Source: Zonotrichia leucophrys gambelii (taxonomy: Eukaryota; Chordata; Aves; Passeriformes; Passerellidae). Taken from it: a stretch of DNA of 64,000 bases. Where the stretch lies: NCBI RefSeq assembly GCF_028769735.1, contig NC_088173.1:15192038-15256037 (forward strand), read 5' to 3'. The notes below the pieces were generated by a model. The model did not search any database. It worked only from the letters and a program-made list of their open reading frames with translations, and had not been told where the DNA came from. The position numbers were made by a program, and so were the translations under genes. How positions within the stretch are numbered: position 1 is the stretch's first letter; every line of letters starts with the position of its first letter. This document shows, piece by piece, positions 34,560 to 49,291 of this stretch.

Positions 34560-37500
34560 TAGACCAACCCCTTGTTCAGATGAATTGGCTTCCATGTATT
34601 TGTTATGTCCCTGCTTTCTGTTTTTTCTTTTTTCCAGGCTGGGAGAGGTGGGAAAAAGCTAAACTGTGCAAGTTCTCCTGTCACCAGCTTGTGTCTTCGT
34701 CAGCAACCACATCAAGTGCTGCCTGGGGGGGACCGTCAGCAGTGCATATCTTATTTGCAGGTAGAAAAGTTTGTCTCTCTGTTGTACACTCCTTTTTATT
34801 AATTTTGGAGTGGTTATTGCTATTTCCAGTAAATTGTTATTTCTACTTCTAATGTCTCCTGGTGTTTCCTCCATTATAAGAAGGGGGTGTTGGAAAGGGA
34901 GCAGCTTGAGTGAGTTTGATTTTCCAGCTAGGTTTAGACCACCACAGTCATGTAGACTCAATGGCTTGGAGAGACAAGATACAATTGTTTTCAGTAGGTT
35001 TGCATAGTGTAGTGAAGCAACATTCTACTTCTCGACACTAGATAATAACATTAGGCAGGTAACTGCATTTCTTAGAAACCTGAAGGCTCACACTACTCTA
35101 TAGAGCCTGTACTGCAGTGTGACGGATGGATTCAGCAAGAATTTTTACTTCGGCAGCAATGTACAACCTGATATTATTAATGTCACATTTCCCAAACTTT
35201 TCTCTGTATTCTCTTCCTACAACAGATCCAAAAACATATCCCTGTTTGTAATTAGTGTAGGCACAGGGCCGTGCTGACACAGCTATTCAGTTTTGGTGCA
35301 AGGAGACAGCTGATAAACACTTTGCATGCTGCTTCTACCACTTAACCACACACACAGTCTGTAAAACACTGACTCAATGTTAACTTGCTTTGTATTAATT
35401 CTGCTCTCACAGCATATTCTACACCACACTGTTCCATAAATCAGAAGATTATTGTTTGGCTGCTGCTGGAGTTCAGACTCGAGGGGTGTTGTAAGGAAAA
35501 AGATTTTTTTCCTGCAGAAGTTCCCACCCTGCAGAAGATCTAAGATAAAGAGAGAATGCTTCCCAGGATTAAGTTAAAAATCTAATTCCAAAGTTATGAA
35601 AGGAGGAAGATGTGTTTTCTTTCCATATATTATCCCTAGGAAATAAAAGATGACACAAGTTTAAATAAATTCTACCACAGGTCTTTCTAGGGTAACTGAG
35701 ACACAACTATAAATTACAGTTACTGATTTGATGCCACATGACACTGGTAAAGCCTTTTTGCATGAATACCAACACACCAGTTTTGGTCCAGAGACCTGAG
35801 AGCTCTGCAGGCCACAGGGCACTTCTCAGGCTTCCCTGGGCTATCTGTGACACTCACCATCCATTGGGAACAAAATTGTGGCATTAAAAACCCCCAAAGT
35901 GCAGCAATTCTCTTTGGGAGTATTAAAAAAACTGACAATGTAAGAAAGCACCTAGTTACTGACCATGGAAAAAAAGGAAGTTGTATCAAGTTTTCTGCAT
36001 TAAAAAGGCTGAATTTTTGTTCTAGATTTCACAGCACTTTGGAAGATGATTTATAATTCTCAATGTATATGCTGCCACTATGTCTGTAGAAACTTTCATT
36101 TCAGGAACTAGCATATAACTCATATGATCCTTTAAAATCCCCATAATACCTCTCAATTTGGTCTGCATCTCTGTTCTTCTCCCTGTATTATAACTTTCTT
36201 TTTGCCACCACAGAATCACATTTTGTCAATAATACAGCAATCCAAAAAGTAATATACAACATAGCGATGAAAGTGAGTGCAAATAATTAGAACCACATCT
36301 ATCTCATGGAAAATAATCTGCTTGGTACCACTGAGCATTTGGAGTTCATTCTCATACAAACATGTTTTTCTGAGAGACTAATCTCTTAATCAGGCAAATC
36401 ACCACTGCTGTGAAATACAGCTAGTGGAAAAGAAGCTAATAAATATTTTATGTATTTTTACTGATACTCTATTCAAGCAACTTAAAATAGCATGCTAAAC
36501 ACATGGTCATTAAAGATCTGTTATAATACAACATAGATTTAGCTCTGTCCTTAAATAATATTTCAGAAGTGTAGTAAAAGCAAAACCAAACCAAACAGCT
36601 TCTTGCAAGTTTAGAAAAGATAGATAGAGAATTGCTTGGATACAAGGGGAGGAAAAAAAAAGCCATACAAAGGCACTGCTGTGCTGGATGAGCACATTCT
36701 AATATTTGCTAAGCATTTATTTATTTAGATTACCAGGAAAAAGCCAGTACATTGAACTATCCATCCTCTATGTAGTCTTTTCGCTACATAAAAAAACAAA
36801 ACATGGGCTTGAATGTATTATCTAACTCACTACCTATGCTGTATGTTTATGAAAATCCCTCTGCACCATTTCTTTCTGCACATACAGCTAGAAGCAAACC
36901 TGAAGTTTCAGTACATCCCCACGAGACAACTAATTTAATGTGGAACAAACCCATGTTGTTTTGATGTAACTCAATGTTTCACTTGCTGAATTCAGCAACA
37001 ATGTGTTCTCCCTTTTCTTTTCTCCCACCATAACCACATTACTCCCGAGTTCTGCGTGTTGTGAGGAGCTCCCCGCTGGCTACGGAGCACTGACAAATGC
37101 AACTTCCTGCACAGGGCACTCTCATTGTCTTGAGCCAAATAAAAATCAGGATGGCCTGACATGAATGCAGCTTAAGCATCAGTTTAAGTTAATCAGGTTT
37201 CTCTTCTGTTCCCTAGTTATAACAAAAAAAGATGAATTTCTGTAAAATTTACTTTAGAAAACAGTTTTTAGAAGTACTTATTTATTCTGAAACTTTACCA
37301 GAAATGTTGACAAAGAAAGAATATTAGAGGAATGAAGAGAGGCATGTAAGAAGGAAAAAAAGAAGAAATTAGGAAAACAAATTATTAAATAAAGTTGAGC
37401 TTCAGGATTTTATTATACAATTGTTATTATTGTTAAAGCCTCTGTTTAAATTAGATCCATATTTTTCAACTGAATATTGAGTGTCAAGCTAATATTTTAA

Positions 37501-38635
37501 GATTATACTCATTAGATGTTTAAAATTAGTCCCTCACCACTAGCAATATTTTATACTTCTATCTTATACAAATAAACCTGGACAGAATATTAAATTTTAT
37601 CTGTGAATATTGTTATGATATCCATAAAAGTTTTAAATCCTTCTACATTAAATGAAGCCTCTAAGGTCTTAAAAATATTCCGAATCGATAGTTCCAAGTA
37701 AAAGTCAAGAAATTGGACAAAAATCAAGAAAACTACTCAGCTTTCAGTACATGTTTGCCTGGGGGAATGAACAGGGTGAAAAATTTGAGATGACTTTTTT
37801 TCATTTAATACCATTGATTCACAATAAATAATATATACTTCAGTATTTTGTCCTCTCATTTCCCTTCTAGATTCCACAAGGAACAATGAGTCAATATATT
37901 AGATTTCTGTCAACAAATACTTTTCCAGGTTAACTTCTAAAAACTTGTTCTGCTTAACTCTATAGCAAAAATATTTTCCTGGTTCTATTTAATAGCCAAA
38001 TATATTTACATTCAGTGAAATCAAAAAGCAGTTTCACCAGTGCTGAGGTTCATTAAACTAAAGACATGAATATGATTCAGTAAGGAATGGCAAAACTTGA
38101 ATTTTTAGCTAAGACAATTAAAAAAAAAATCCTTTAACAATGCTAGTACACAAAGTTTCTGCAAAAACTATGAAATTCTGCTTTTTATATTGTAAATCTT
38201 TTTCCCTTGAGGAGTTGTACATGAGCCACTGAAGGCTTGTGTAGAATTCTCTGCCCTACCCAGCCCAGTAAGTGGCCTTGGAACTAAGTGAGAACAGAAG
38301 TGAGGAATGGCCACGAGGGAGGATCAGTCTGGCAAAAATCTGATTCCTTTACTTAGCATTCATGAACAAGAAAAAATTACAAAAGTAGTTGTATACAAGT
38401 CCAACCATCTATTATCATAATTCTTTTGGTGTAAAGTTGTAATTATTTGGACAAAAACCTAGACAAGGAAGAACAACTGCAAGAGTTGCATCATGCCAAT
38501 ATACTTAGACAAAGAGTGATATCACAAACTAATTTGACATACAGAAAACAGAAGTTAGAATTGTTAAAACACTTACTGACAAATTAACAATACCACCGAA
38601 TAGCTTTCAAAGAATGGAAGATAGAGGGTTATTTG
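34560..38635. other. AT-rich non-coding DNA, nothing recognised
   Basis: No gene recognised; overlapping frames of at most 100 codons near 34580-35007 have no known domain. A short piece at 37030-37110 has several CpGs in an otherwise CpG-poor area but no promoter or exon could be defined. Confidence 0.6.
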
Positions 38636-38743
38636 AGTTTTGTTCTTGCATTTTGGTTTGTTTGGGGTTTTTTATGGTTTTAAAAATATGGGGCATATGG
38701 TTGTCTCCTTAATTTTCATAGGTTTTGGGGGGTTTGTTTTTTT
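38636..38743 (+). repeat. T/G-rich low-complexity tract
   Basis: Repeated ttttgg and ggggtttttt type patterns with two interruptions. Confidence 0.75.
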
Positions 38744-41700
38744 CAACATTTGAAAATCAAGGCGTTGCAAAGATTACGTGCTAAGGAATGTAATGGAATG
38801 AGCCAATCTAAAAGGTACAGAAGACTGTCCTGTAAAGACATTGCTCTCAAAGTATAATTGAAACATGCTCTTGTCCAATTATTAGTACCCCAAAGGGGGT
38901 AATGTATCAAAATTATTTTTAGCATTTTAATAACTGAATTGCAGTGCATGATTCCTATCAGAGATGTTAAGGCTCTGAAAAATTTTTGGGAAATCAAGTA
39001 TGCATGCTGAAGTTCCATTACTTCTGACTTCAGGACATTTAATTTCTGAACAAAAAATATTTACAAATAAAAACATAGTTGTGAAAAACAACTGAAACAT
39101 CAAGTACTTTAAATAAAATATACCAAAATTGCATGCACAAATCTGACCTGAGCTATTTGCCCAATTCAGTATAATTGAAACTCTTTCGTGCCAGTTCCAA
39201 GTAAAGAACAAAGAAACTAAAACTAACATTTTCAGGGCCAAATAACAGTTATTTGCACTTTTGCAACCATATGTAGAGTAGATAACGAGAGGTCAACTAT
39301 GACATCCCCTAAATTGGGATTAAAACATTTCATTCTGTTTACTTCTGTGCATGACAGTAATCTCCAGGACAGAAACTTTAGGCTGTTTTCTTATTTGTTG
39401 CCCCCAATTAAAATGATCAACTGCTTCTTCATGTTTGGTACCTCAGCCTGCCATTAACCCTTGTGTTTTCCACTATGTTTTAGTCTCTCGAAAACATTTT
39501 ACCCACATTTCAGTTTTAAAACTTCTGTGTAAAATAGAAAATATTTCATACTGCATGCATATTTACAGATTAGTGTGTTTTCTAGACTAATATTTTGAAA
39601 ATGGCATTAATTTTTTGTCCTCTCTTTTTTTTTTTTTGCAAACGTTTTAAAATATCATGCATTATCTAGTGATTCCCTCTCCTTGATACTCTGAAATTAC
39701 TATTCTTGGAAATGTGTTATGAAATAAGATTTTCTGTATTTCAGAAGCTCTTTATTTATAATGACAATAGGTCAAATAGAAAGGTTCAGCTGTTCAACAC
39801 AGTCCATCTATTTAGGCTATTTATTAGACTTATTTATACGTCTTTTATTTTGGTTTATTTTTCTCTACTTATTTGGGAGGACAGAAAAATATCAGAATTG
39901 AAATTGGGTCTTCAGATTTTTTTAGCTTGTATAAATCAGCAAAATACATCTAAATTGTGGAGGTTTTTTCAATATCATTTCCAGGTGCTATTAAAAAATA
40001 TTGGCCAAATACTAGATTAAAATTTTTCCAATTTGCTGTTCCAGACTCTCCAACATGTTTTTGCTTATTGCATCTGCACAGAAGCAATTTCTATTTGCAT
40101 TGCATAATGTCTGTAGTTAAACCCCCTTGAAACTTTTGCTTGGTCAGTAACTGTAGGAATTAAGTTTTAAAGGAAGCTGCACCTAACTGTAATAGTCTGT
40201 GTATAATTTGGTCCCGTGTGGCTAGGTATAAACTTGGAGAAATCAGTGTCTTTTATATCAGCAACTGAGTTCATTTAAATCATGTGTAGCCATGGTTGTA
40301 GAAACACTCAACCACAGACAGAGCATAAAAATGGTAAAATTCCATATTTTTATGCAACAATTTTCTCTTTTAAATGTGTATTCTTACTGTTTCACTACAC
40401 ACAATTTCAAAGGGGCACTAACAAACACAAGTAAGTACCTGTATTCTGGCAAGGACCAAGTACAAGGTGAGATAAGCTCACAGGTTTTGGAAGAACAGGA
40501 GGAAAATTACAGAAACTGAGTTCCTTGCCAATAATTTGCAGACACTATACTACAGTCTTGTCATTCAATTACTCATTTGTGCTGAATGTGGAACTTCAAA
40601 TAAAGTCTTGAAAATTATCTGATTCCTGTATTTTCCCACAGTCATTGCAGTGCTATCTGAGAATTTTGCAACAAATCCTTTGCCTGGATTAGCCACTAAA
40701 ACCATTCCAAACCAGTTTCCCATCTTTCCAATCATGTTGTCTTTTAACTCTTGCATGAAGCAATTCAAGTTCTTCATTCTGACAAGAGCCAAAAAAGCTA
40801 CTGAGATCTTGAGAAACAGATTCAGAATGAGATATTACTTCTACTTTTTGACCATGCCCTGCATAAACCCACTGTACTAATTCCTAACTGAACACATAGT
40901 GGATTAGGCTTTTTCTTTCCAAGAAAAAACAGGCCCTGGGTTAGCACATACTCTGGCAGACCACATGCCAAGATAGAATAAAAGAGTTCATGCACGAAGT
41001 ACCCAGCAGTAAGATTTAAAAGTACTTTTGGTTACAAGAAGTTTTGTCTCATTGCTGTCCCAGAGACGTACCAACAGAAGATGTTCAAAGTATGATTTCC
41101 TTTCCCAAGTCTTAAAGCAATAAAATGGCAAGAGACACACTGGGCACATATCCCAGCACTGTGCTAACTTTGAAACACCTACTAAATAACAATGACTAAA
41201 GGTAGTCAGAAAGAAATTTTTCAAATGTGCAAAATCACCAGTCTTTTTTAGCTATGTTCTCAAAATGATTAAGCTGTTCCTCTCTGTTAACACAAACAAG
41301 ACAAAAATCAACTCACTTTGACATGAAACACACCAGGCTACACTAAAAAAGCCTTTTAGATCTATGCTGTTATCTAAGAATACTTAGAAGCCTACTTCCA
41401 GATGTAACAATTTTAATGTTCATAGAAAGGAACATTTAATCGCAAATATCTTATCAGATATGAAGTATCTTTAATATATTGAAGTCCCAAAAGATACACG
41501 AGCTTTAATGAACCTTATAATTTCAAGTGACATTCTTTCAAAATTTGGCACTAACTTTCTTATCAAGGTTTAGAAGGGCACAGGACTTAGATGGTCAGCA
41601 GCCTGTCAGAGGATTTCTCTATGTGAACTACTTTAAAGAGAAATTATGAGAATAAAATCATATCAAAAGATAATCAAGAAAAACCATGCCATGCATCATG

Positions 41701-42645
41701 TGGTTCTTAAAAAGTAGTTTCTTAATCAAGGCACAGTGATTTTGAGTGTATTCAGCAATAACAAAAATCATAGGTAAATTAAATCAGTCATCATCACAGT
41801 TCTTTACTAAATGATACCCTATCAGTATATTTTTGCTTCCCCGTATAGAAAAAAATCCCTTCATTAAAAACAAACAAAAACAACCAAAAAAACCTTATAT
41901 TGTTGTTTTGGTTTTTTTTTTTTACTCTGTTGAATGTACTCTAGCCATTATGGCAAAGAGAAATTTTCCATATTCTTAAGTTTATCAAAGTAAGTCTTAA
42001 AAAACCCATGAAAAACTATGCTGGAGATTTTTACCGTGTGAACTACTGCTGCACATACTGATCTAGTTACAAAAAGATAAAAAAAGAAAATGCTTATTAA
42101 AGCATGGTAAATTCAGATTAGTTGTTTATAACTTACAGTTATATATTAGCAAATATATTTTTATATACACTACTTGAAGCCAGTACTGTGCTTTAGGCCT
42201 GATTAAGGAATATAAATATAGAGGAATGAAGTTATTTTCTGCATCTCCCTGATGGGGGCAATATGACTCCACTTGTGCTCAAGGAATGATCAGAAATTGC
42301 ATAGAAGTGGAAAAACTCAGAGCATTTTAAAATACTACCCTAAGTCCCTGAAGAACTACAGGGGCATTGGGACCAAAAATGTCTTAATGAGGCTTATCAG
42401 GAACTGTAAATGTAAAGAGTCTCTTCAAGTGGCTGGAAAAGGCTGGGTAGAAATACTTCCATGTTTTTTTAGCTTTACTTGTGTCACAGAAGGAATACAA
42501 ACAAAATAAAACACCCCACCACTCTAATTAGTAAAATATCCAGGGTATGATTTATCTACAACGTCAATATTACAAAATAACAATACTGTACGTCCTCCAA
42601 AACCTTTGCAAACCTGGCATTTTTGTGAAATTCTTGTGAAATTAC
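38744..42645. other. AT-rich non-coding DNA, nothing recognised
   Basis: No gene. Frames up to 104 codons are hydrophobic and AT-driven. Contains T13 at 39625-39637 and, at 41865-41923, an A/C-rich stretch followed by a T/G-rich stretch that are loosely complementary and could pair. Confidence 0.6.
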
Positions 42646-42705
42646 ATTGATAAAAGCAAAAATATTGAATGAGATATTGATAAAAGCAAAAATGTTGAAT
42701 GAGAT
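42646..42705. repeat. 30-bp tandem duplication
   Basis: attgataaaagcaaaaatat at 42646 and attgataaaagcaaaaatgt at 42676 start two 30-base units that both end ttgaatgagat; I find a single difference. Confidence 0.9.
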
Positions 42706-43612
42706 AGGAATAGATAAAAACTACTGTGAACAGATATATATCAGATGAAAAATAGATATTGGAAAACTTTCAGGTTACATCGGTGATGTTCCATTTTTCT
42801 TAGTAAAGAAATCACAATTTATATGACAGGCCCTACCGAAAGCTACATTTAAGTATATAATTAAATGCAGTTATTTCTATTTAGACATAATTTCAGTATT
42901 ATGATTGTTTTTGTCTGGTTTATTATCAACTCCAAGTGTGTGCCTACATGTAACTCCTAGGAAGATTTCAACATCATTCTGTTCATCTAACATTATCCAC
43001 TTTAAGACCTCTTGGTTTATTTCTCCTCTTGGTTCTTATAAACTTTGCTTAATCTTTCATTTGAAGTTTTTATGCAGATATCAGCCTTCACACAGTCCTG
43101 AACAAAATAAGGACACTGCAGCCTGTTTTCAGAAATATTTAGCTGTGGAGAGGAGATTTATTATTTAAATATAATAATTAAACAATATTTTAAAAGACTG
43201 TGGAATGTCTGCTTGTTTCAGAGTTAGACAGATTTGTTGAACTCCACATGAAACTGAATGAAAAAATTAAATCCATCTTCCCTTGAAGCTGCCCCTTCCT
43301 CCCAAGAAATGCTCACATTTCACATACAGTGATGTAATGGTTGATCATTTCTCAAACATTTTGTATGAACTAAGCTTTTTATTACTCATAAATACTATGC
43401 AAAATGGTTGGTACCTTACCCATGTTCCAAATATTTGGTGAATTGGGAGGAGGATGAAGATCAAGACATGCAGCATATGGAACTGAACTAATTTTTAGAT
43501 CTAGTTCCTTTTAAACTTATATCCCAATCTTACAAAAGGAGTGCATTTTATCCTCCTTTCACCAAACACAACAGACCATCCTTACATCTGTTGTCTTTTC
43601 AGGACTGAGGTT
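42706..43612. other. AT-rich non-coding DNA, nothing recognised
   Basis: No gene, RNA or repeat family identified; longest frame 87 codons. Confidence 0.6.
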
Positions 43613-43700
43613 TAGAATCACAGAACCACAAGGGCTAGAAGGGCTCTTTAAATATCACCTGGTCCACCCTCCTCACTGCAAGAGCAGGGGAGCTCTTCAA
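43613..43700 (-). mobile_element. CR1 3'-end fragment
   Basis: On the plus strand agaatcacagaaccacaagg (43614) is followed by gctagaagggctctttaaat and atcacctggtccaccctcct, then gcaagagcaggggag. This is the order of an inverted CR1 3' end (AGAATCACAGAATCA, TTGGAAGGGACCTTTAAA, GATCATCTAGTCCAACCC, GAGCAGGG). Similarity may extend weakly to about 43770 (ccttgaaggtggcag), but I cannot place that boundary. Confidence 0.8.
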
Positions 43701-45452
43701 CAATGTTTTCATCACAACATCATATTGCCACATTCAATTGGGATGATGGACACACAGACCTTGAAGGTGGCAGCTTTCTAATAGCCTTTAGGAGAATAGT
43801 GACCATACCCTTAACACATAAATTACTGCAATATTCTGGATGAGTTAAATCATTGATCCTTAGTAAGGTAGTTTCTTAAGGAAAAATTAAGAGAAAATAA
43901 TTGTCTGCCTCTACAAAGCAACAGGAAGAAGATACTGTCTATTCTTTCCAAATTCAGACTTTGGCATAGTTTTGTCTCTTTGAAAGGTTTGCTTTGGATT
44001 AAATGTGCATAACTTACATAATACATGCTCCATTAATTATTTTTTTCCTAAAATCAAGTGATACAACTGACAAATTTTAAGGCCAATCTGTTATAGTCTT
44101 TTTGATGAGGAAGACAAGAAGAAGACAAACAACATCATAACAGTAGCACCTCAATTACCTCATCTCTTCACACCAAACCAATTGTGATAATTCTACTACA
44201 TGAGTACTAGAACCTTCTTTTGATTGACTTTCACTCTCTGGAAGCTACTAAACACATACATGCGATTTGCTAACCAAGAAAAGGAGTCCATTTTCCCTCT
44301 TCCTTCTATTCCTATTCTGCTGTTCATTTTTTCCTTCTTTGCCATACCTAACCTTGTTCTATTCCTTCCTAGTACTAACTGGCTCTCTTCAAAAGGATTA
44401 CTTCAGTAAGTAGGATAGTTCAGAACTTCTCCAAACTACAACGAATTAATATAGTGTTAACTATTTTATTATTTTCTGAAGGTATCCTTTTTTTGTTGTT
44501 GGGTGGGGGAGTAGAGGGGCAATTGCTAGATTATTTTTGAAAGCATTTTCCAGCTCAAATTAACACAAAGATACAATTTAACGACAGATTATTTCAGCTC
44601 AGGTGGAGATGACAGTTTAAGGACCAGTGGGAGTAGATAAAGAACACTGGTATCCTCTCACTTTCCAAGGACCAACATTTCTTGATGAAGGCTCTAAGGC
44701 GAACAGAAACTTCTACATAATATCTCAGGCTACCTTATTATGCATTCCACTGGTTTTCTATGAGAACACCTGCAGATTTGGGGTTCATTGCCTTCCTCTT
44801 CTTGACAGAGAAACAGCAACATAAAAACAGGTGCCTTCATGAAGGCATATAGAAATGAGATAAATGTCAGCTGAGACCTTGAAGATTTCAGTCTTCAGAA
44901 TACTCTGACACAGTATAAACATTAAATAATAAGGTCCACTGGAGAGTTAAATTAACTAAGCTAACTCAGTCATTTGTTTCTATGCAACAAGCTTTTTATT
45001 GTCTCCTCTCCTACCTCCCCCAAAATACCAAAACCTCTAGAAGGTTACTTTCCAAACAATATTAAGAATCATTATATTTTTTTTCATTTTAATGAAATAT
45101 TATGCATAGTTATCTTTTTTTTTAAATTTTCTGACAAACAATGCAGGGTTTTCTATATTAAAACAAAAAAGACTAATTGTTTGAAAGCCTATTCGAATAC
45201 TGAAAAGAAGGGGCTTTTTCTCAAATGCTCCTTGGAAAGTAAGAAGCATCCTTTCACTTGTCTTACTTACTACAACTTCATATAAAATAAAGATTCAAAG
45301 TAACCAAAGAGAGCTAAGTAAGATAAATGGCTAAAGCTAATGAAATTATTAATTCAATAAGTTGTAAGTTAAAAAAAAAAAAGTGCAAAGGTAAACTGCA
45401 GTATATAAAACCAAGACCAAAAGATGACTTAGGCCTCAGGGCACAGCATGAT
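43701..45452. other. AT-rich non-coding DNA, nothing recognised
   Basis: No gene recognised. A G-rich piece near 44497-44518 (gggtgggggagtagagggg) has only three usable G runs. Confidence 0.6.
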
Positions 45453-45458
45453 AAAAAC

Positions 45459-45495
<37 letters not shown>

Positions 45496-45520
45496 AACCA
45501 AAAAACAAAACAAACAAAAA
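45453..45520 (+). repeat. (AAAAC)n-like A/C-rich tract
   Basis: aaaac/aaac units followed by A15 and more A/C units. Lys/Asn-rich (+) and Phe/Val-rich (-) frames across it are composition artefacts. Confidence 0.9.
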
Positions 45521-47009
45521 CCTAAAGAGAGGTGGTGGCCAAAAATATCTTTACTGTAAAAAAATAGAGGTCTTGCTCTGCACCCTTTTTTCAGCTACCT
45601 TTGCTGTTATTCTTTATAGTTCAGTCTGTTCCCTGACGTTTGGATAATAAAAATTACAAAGCTTTCCTCTATGGAGGTATCTGCGTGGTCTGGGTAAGAG
45701 CAGCTGATGTAGCAGGGATGTGAGCACAAAGAACATGATGTGAAAAGATCATCCAGAACTGGCCCTCAGTTCATTTGCCCAAAAATTATAATGCTAGAGA
45801 AGACTATAGCCCATCATGTCAGATTAAATATCAACCTGGAAACTACATTAAGATTTTAAGGAGTTGTTTTTTTTAAAAAAAAAGATAATATTTGCAATAG
45901 TAGGACAAAGAAGAAAATAGGTTATTAGAAGAAAAAGCCTAGTTTGAATTCTGTCAAAGACAAATCACTGACCTTGTCACATCCACTTAGATTCACCTTT
46001 CCCTTCAGGCACTGGGACAGCAGCCAGCAGGAGGAGTGACAACACACAGTGCAACCAAATACAGGCACACCCATGTCTATATACAGCCCTATCTGCATGT
46101 GAGAGGGCTTGGGTGCTTCCTCACCAGCATGTGCATTGTAGGGGCAACTGGAGCACCTAAAAAAAGCATTCACCTCCAATATGCAGAGTGTAAATAGGGG
46201 AGATCAGCTTTGGAAGAGGAGGTGTGCTTGTTTATTGTTGCTTACTCTACAACATTCCACCTGAAAGAGACAGACAAATCCAGACCTGTAAATGAATTTC
46301 ACACATAAAACTTGGACCAAGTTGCAGTCCCACTACACCCTGACAGTGAGCTGGTGGCAGCCAGCATCCCGTCCTTTCCTTTGATATGCTCCACTTTAGA
46401 GCTGGCACCAATCTTCAATGTCCTAGTGAAACATTTCTGGAATTACTTAAGTGGCAGACATTAAACCAACTACTGTGGAGTGGGCCTGAACACACAGACA
46501 GAACTAACAGAGGTGATCAGTCCCTGGTTCACATGAATCAACACAATCTTCCAGGACTTGGATGACAGGTCTGCTATGCCACACAGTTCTAAATAGAGGC
46601 TGAACCCTCCAACTTTCCTTCAAATTCAGCAGCTACCAGTTTGTTTCAAACCACTCCCAATAAATGCATGTTGCCTTCTCTAAATGACTATGTGCTATGA
46701 CAATTTCCATGCAGCAGTTCTGATTTGATTCCCAGTACTGCTAAAATTTAAGTCCCCTTCTGTCCAAAAAATGCTTGAGGTTAATTTAAGGAAAGGTAGT
46801 CATGTGAACAAAATTCTCCCATTTAAGTTGTGTGACAGTAAATGAAATCCACTATTTTCTCAGTAAGGAAGAAAATAAAGTTTATCTGTGACCAATTCCC
46901 ATGCCAAGAACTTAGGGAATTTTGCATTAAGCAGCCCATGAACATAAGTAGGTAGTTGAGAGACAGAACCAAGGTAAAAAATGAATGGAAAATAATGTGT
47001 GATCAAACT
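45521..47009. other. Non-coding DNA, nothing recognised
   Basis: No gene. The interval 45980-46600 is less AT-rich than average but has no long frame, repeat or motif I can name. Confidence 0.6.
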
Positions 47010-47048
47010 GGGGGGAAAAAAAGGAAAAATAAAAAGAAAAAAAAAGAG
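47010..47048 (+). repeat. Purine-rich tract
   Basis: Almost pure A/G from gggggg through aaaaaaagagc, interrupted by one T. Confidence 0.8.
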
Positions 47049-47777
47049 CCCTTCAAGTTGATTATTCCAGTTTCTCTAACAGTCGGAAGCTTTGTGTAGC
47101 CAGAATTATGAAAAGTACATGTCAGTAGTAGCAATGTGTATATCTAGAAAGAACTAATTCTTAGGAAAAAATGCTCTCAAAATTACTTATTTTACTCACC
47201 TAAAAGTATACAGGCAGCTCTTTGTTTTACAGGCAGCTTCAAAAGTTACTTTCCCTTTTTGCCCTCAAAATGTCTGGTCTACAGACCTTTACATAACAAA
47301 CTGCATTTCCTACAATAAATTCCGGTGGATCTCTGAAATAACCCTGAAGGGGAATACTTATTAGAGTGTACTAAATATTCCTTTCAAAGCTCTTTATTGT
47401 TCTTCTGAAGTGAAATCTTGTCTCTAAAACATATACACAATGCAACTTGGTGACTGCAGTAGTGGTAGAGTAAAATTTATGTACATACACACCTATGGCA
47501 GACCTAGCATTGTAGAGACTGAGTTTAAAAAATATAGGCTTTATTACTTTAGAGTTGAGATTTTTAACCTGTGAAAGTCAAGCTTCTACAGTCATTTCAT
47601 TTGAACTTCTCTACAGCTGTTTAGAACATTTTGCCTCCTTTTTAATAAATACTGAATATTTATGATATTGAATTTCCCCCATCACCAGCTGAACAGGAAG
47701 CCTCTCTGGAGAAACAGCCTGAGAGTTGGATCTGGTGCTTAGGTTGCTGGTTAGCCTGCAGGATCCCTAAGCAGCTT

Positions 47778-47803
47778 CAGAATATGTTTTCAGAATATGT
47801 TTT
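47778..47803. repeat. 13-bp tandem duplication
   Basis: cagaatatgtttt at 47778-47790 and again at 47791-47803, identical. Confidence 0.85.
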
Positions 47804-49291
47804 CCCTCATCTATCTGGCTGAGGAGTGGTAAGGGAAACAGCTAAACATGCTGTCAGGAATTTAGCAAGTGCAGGGGTAAGACCCTGAAGGTGCTGTGAA
47901 AGATTTATTTCTATAGAGTTTTAGAGATGTGGATAGGATCTGGACTTACTTCTGCCTGTAACTAAAGGGAAAGAGCAGTCTTAAATAATGAAGTAATTTA
48001 ATAACATCAAAATGGATATTGAAGGCAAAATTTGTCGCTGAAGTCACCAGACAACCAGAACACATTAAAAATGCCACCCATTCCTAGCTCTGCTTCCAAA
48101 AGCTTCTGGCTCAAATTTATTCTTTCCCAAGCTTCTCCAGAGAAGAATACACTCAAAAGTGAAGAAAAAAGATCCATCAACTCTTATACCTTAGAGTTTG
48201 CAGTGTCTCTTTAAAGAGAGCCTAGTCCTCACAGCAAAGGCAATGCATTAGGTATCTTGAAGATTCTGTGCCATAAAAAGAATATGTAGAGAATAACCAA
48301 GCAGCTTCCTTTTAGATAATACCAACTCAAGAACCATCCCTAGTGATTACTTCATAGTCTGCAGTAAATAATTACTGCATTTTTAGTTCTACAAAAAATA
48401 ATTTTAGAGAATTTCTTCATAAAGGGAATTACTCATTCAGTTTAAAATGTTTTTAATAAGTAATTAAACTACCTTTGTTATTTAAAATCTGAAATAATAT
48501 ACTCTGGGTGGTACATAAAAGGGTTCATAACGTCTGCTACATTCTTACTTTAGGAATAATGCTAAACCTGCTGAAATGTGTGGGTGAAGGTGCATTGCCC
48601 TATGTCCCTAGTGTATGAATCTTGCTTTGAAAATAAAAAGAAAAAAATTACAAATGGCATTTGCTTATAAAAAAAGCAAAAAACCCACAATTTCCTAACC
48701 AAAAAAAGATTCAGTAATTTTCTTGCGATTTGATCTGCATAAATGGTTTTATAAGCATTGTACAAACACCAATTCTATCCAACAAGGGCAGAAGAGCTGA
48801 AAAATATTTTCTTTTCAAATTTTAAGCTAAAAAAAAAAAGAAATAAATGAAAATTTCTTCAAATGGTCTTAAGCACCTAAGGAATGGCTCTCAACATAGC
48901 TACTCAGAAAGGAAACTAAAAGAAAGAAATTTGAATAAAATAACGTAATTCTTGCACATTAGGTAAAGGCATTCAGTTATGCTAAATGGGAAATTAATTT
49001 TCTAATTTTGAAGATGTCAAAAACTGGTCAGTTATAGGAGGAACTGGGGGAGAACATAAGTACTGCCTGAACAACCCATTACAATACTCCTTGGGAGATG
49101 TCAGAGAGCACAATTCCTGACACTCGAGGGAGACCAGGGGTCTGCAGGATCTCAAGCTCTATCCATGAACACTTATTTAGGAATTCAAGTGCTGCACATG
49201 TTTAGGAGCTCTGGACTTCTTTTCACCTGTGTTTTCAGGATTTTTCAATTAACTGGCACAAGCAGAGCAATTCCAAACCCACTCTTCATGA

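Noticed and set aside
44497..44518. G-quadruplex on the plus strand
   Set aside because: Only three usable G runs.
45314..45647. Phe-rich (-) and Lys/Asn-rich (+) frames
   Set aside because: Produced by the (AAAAC)n-like tract.
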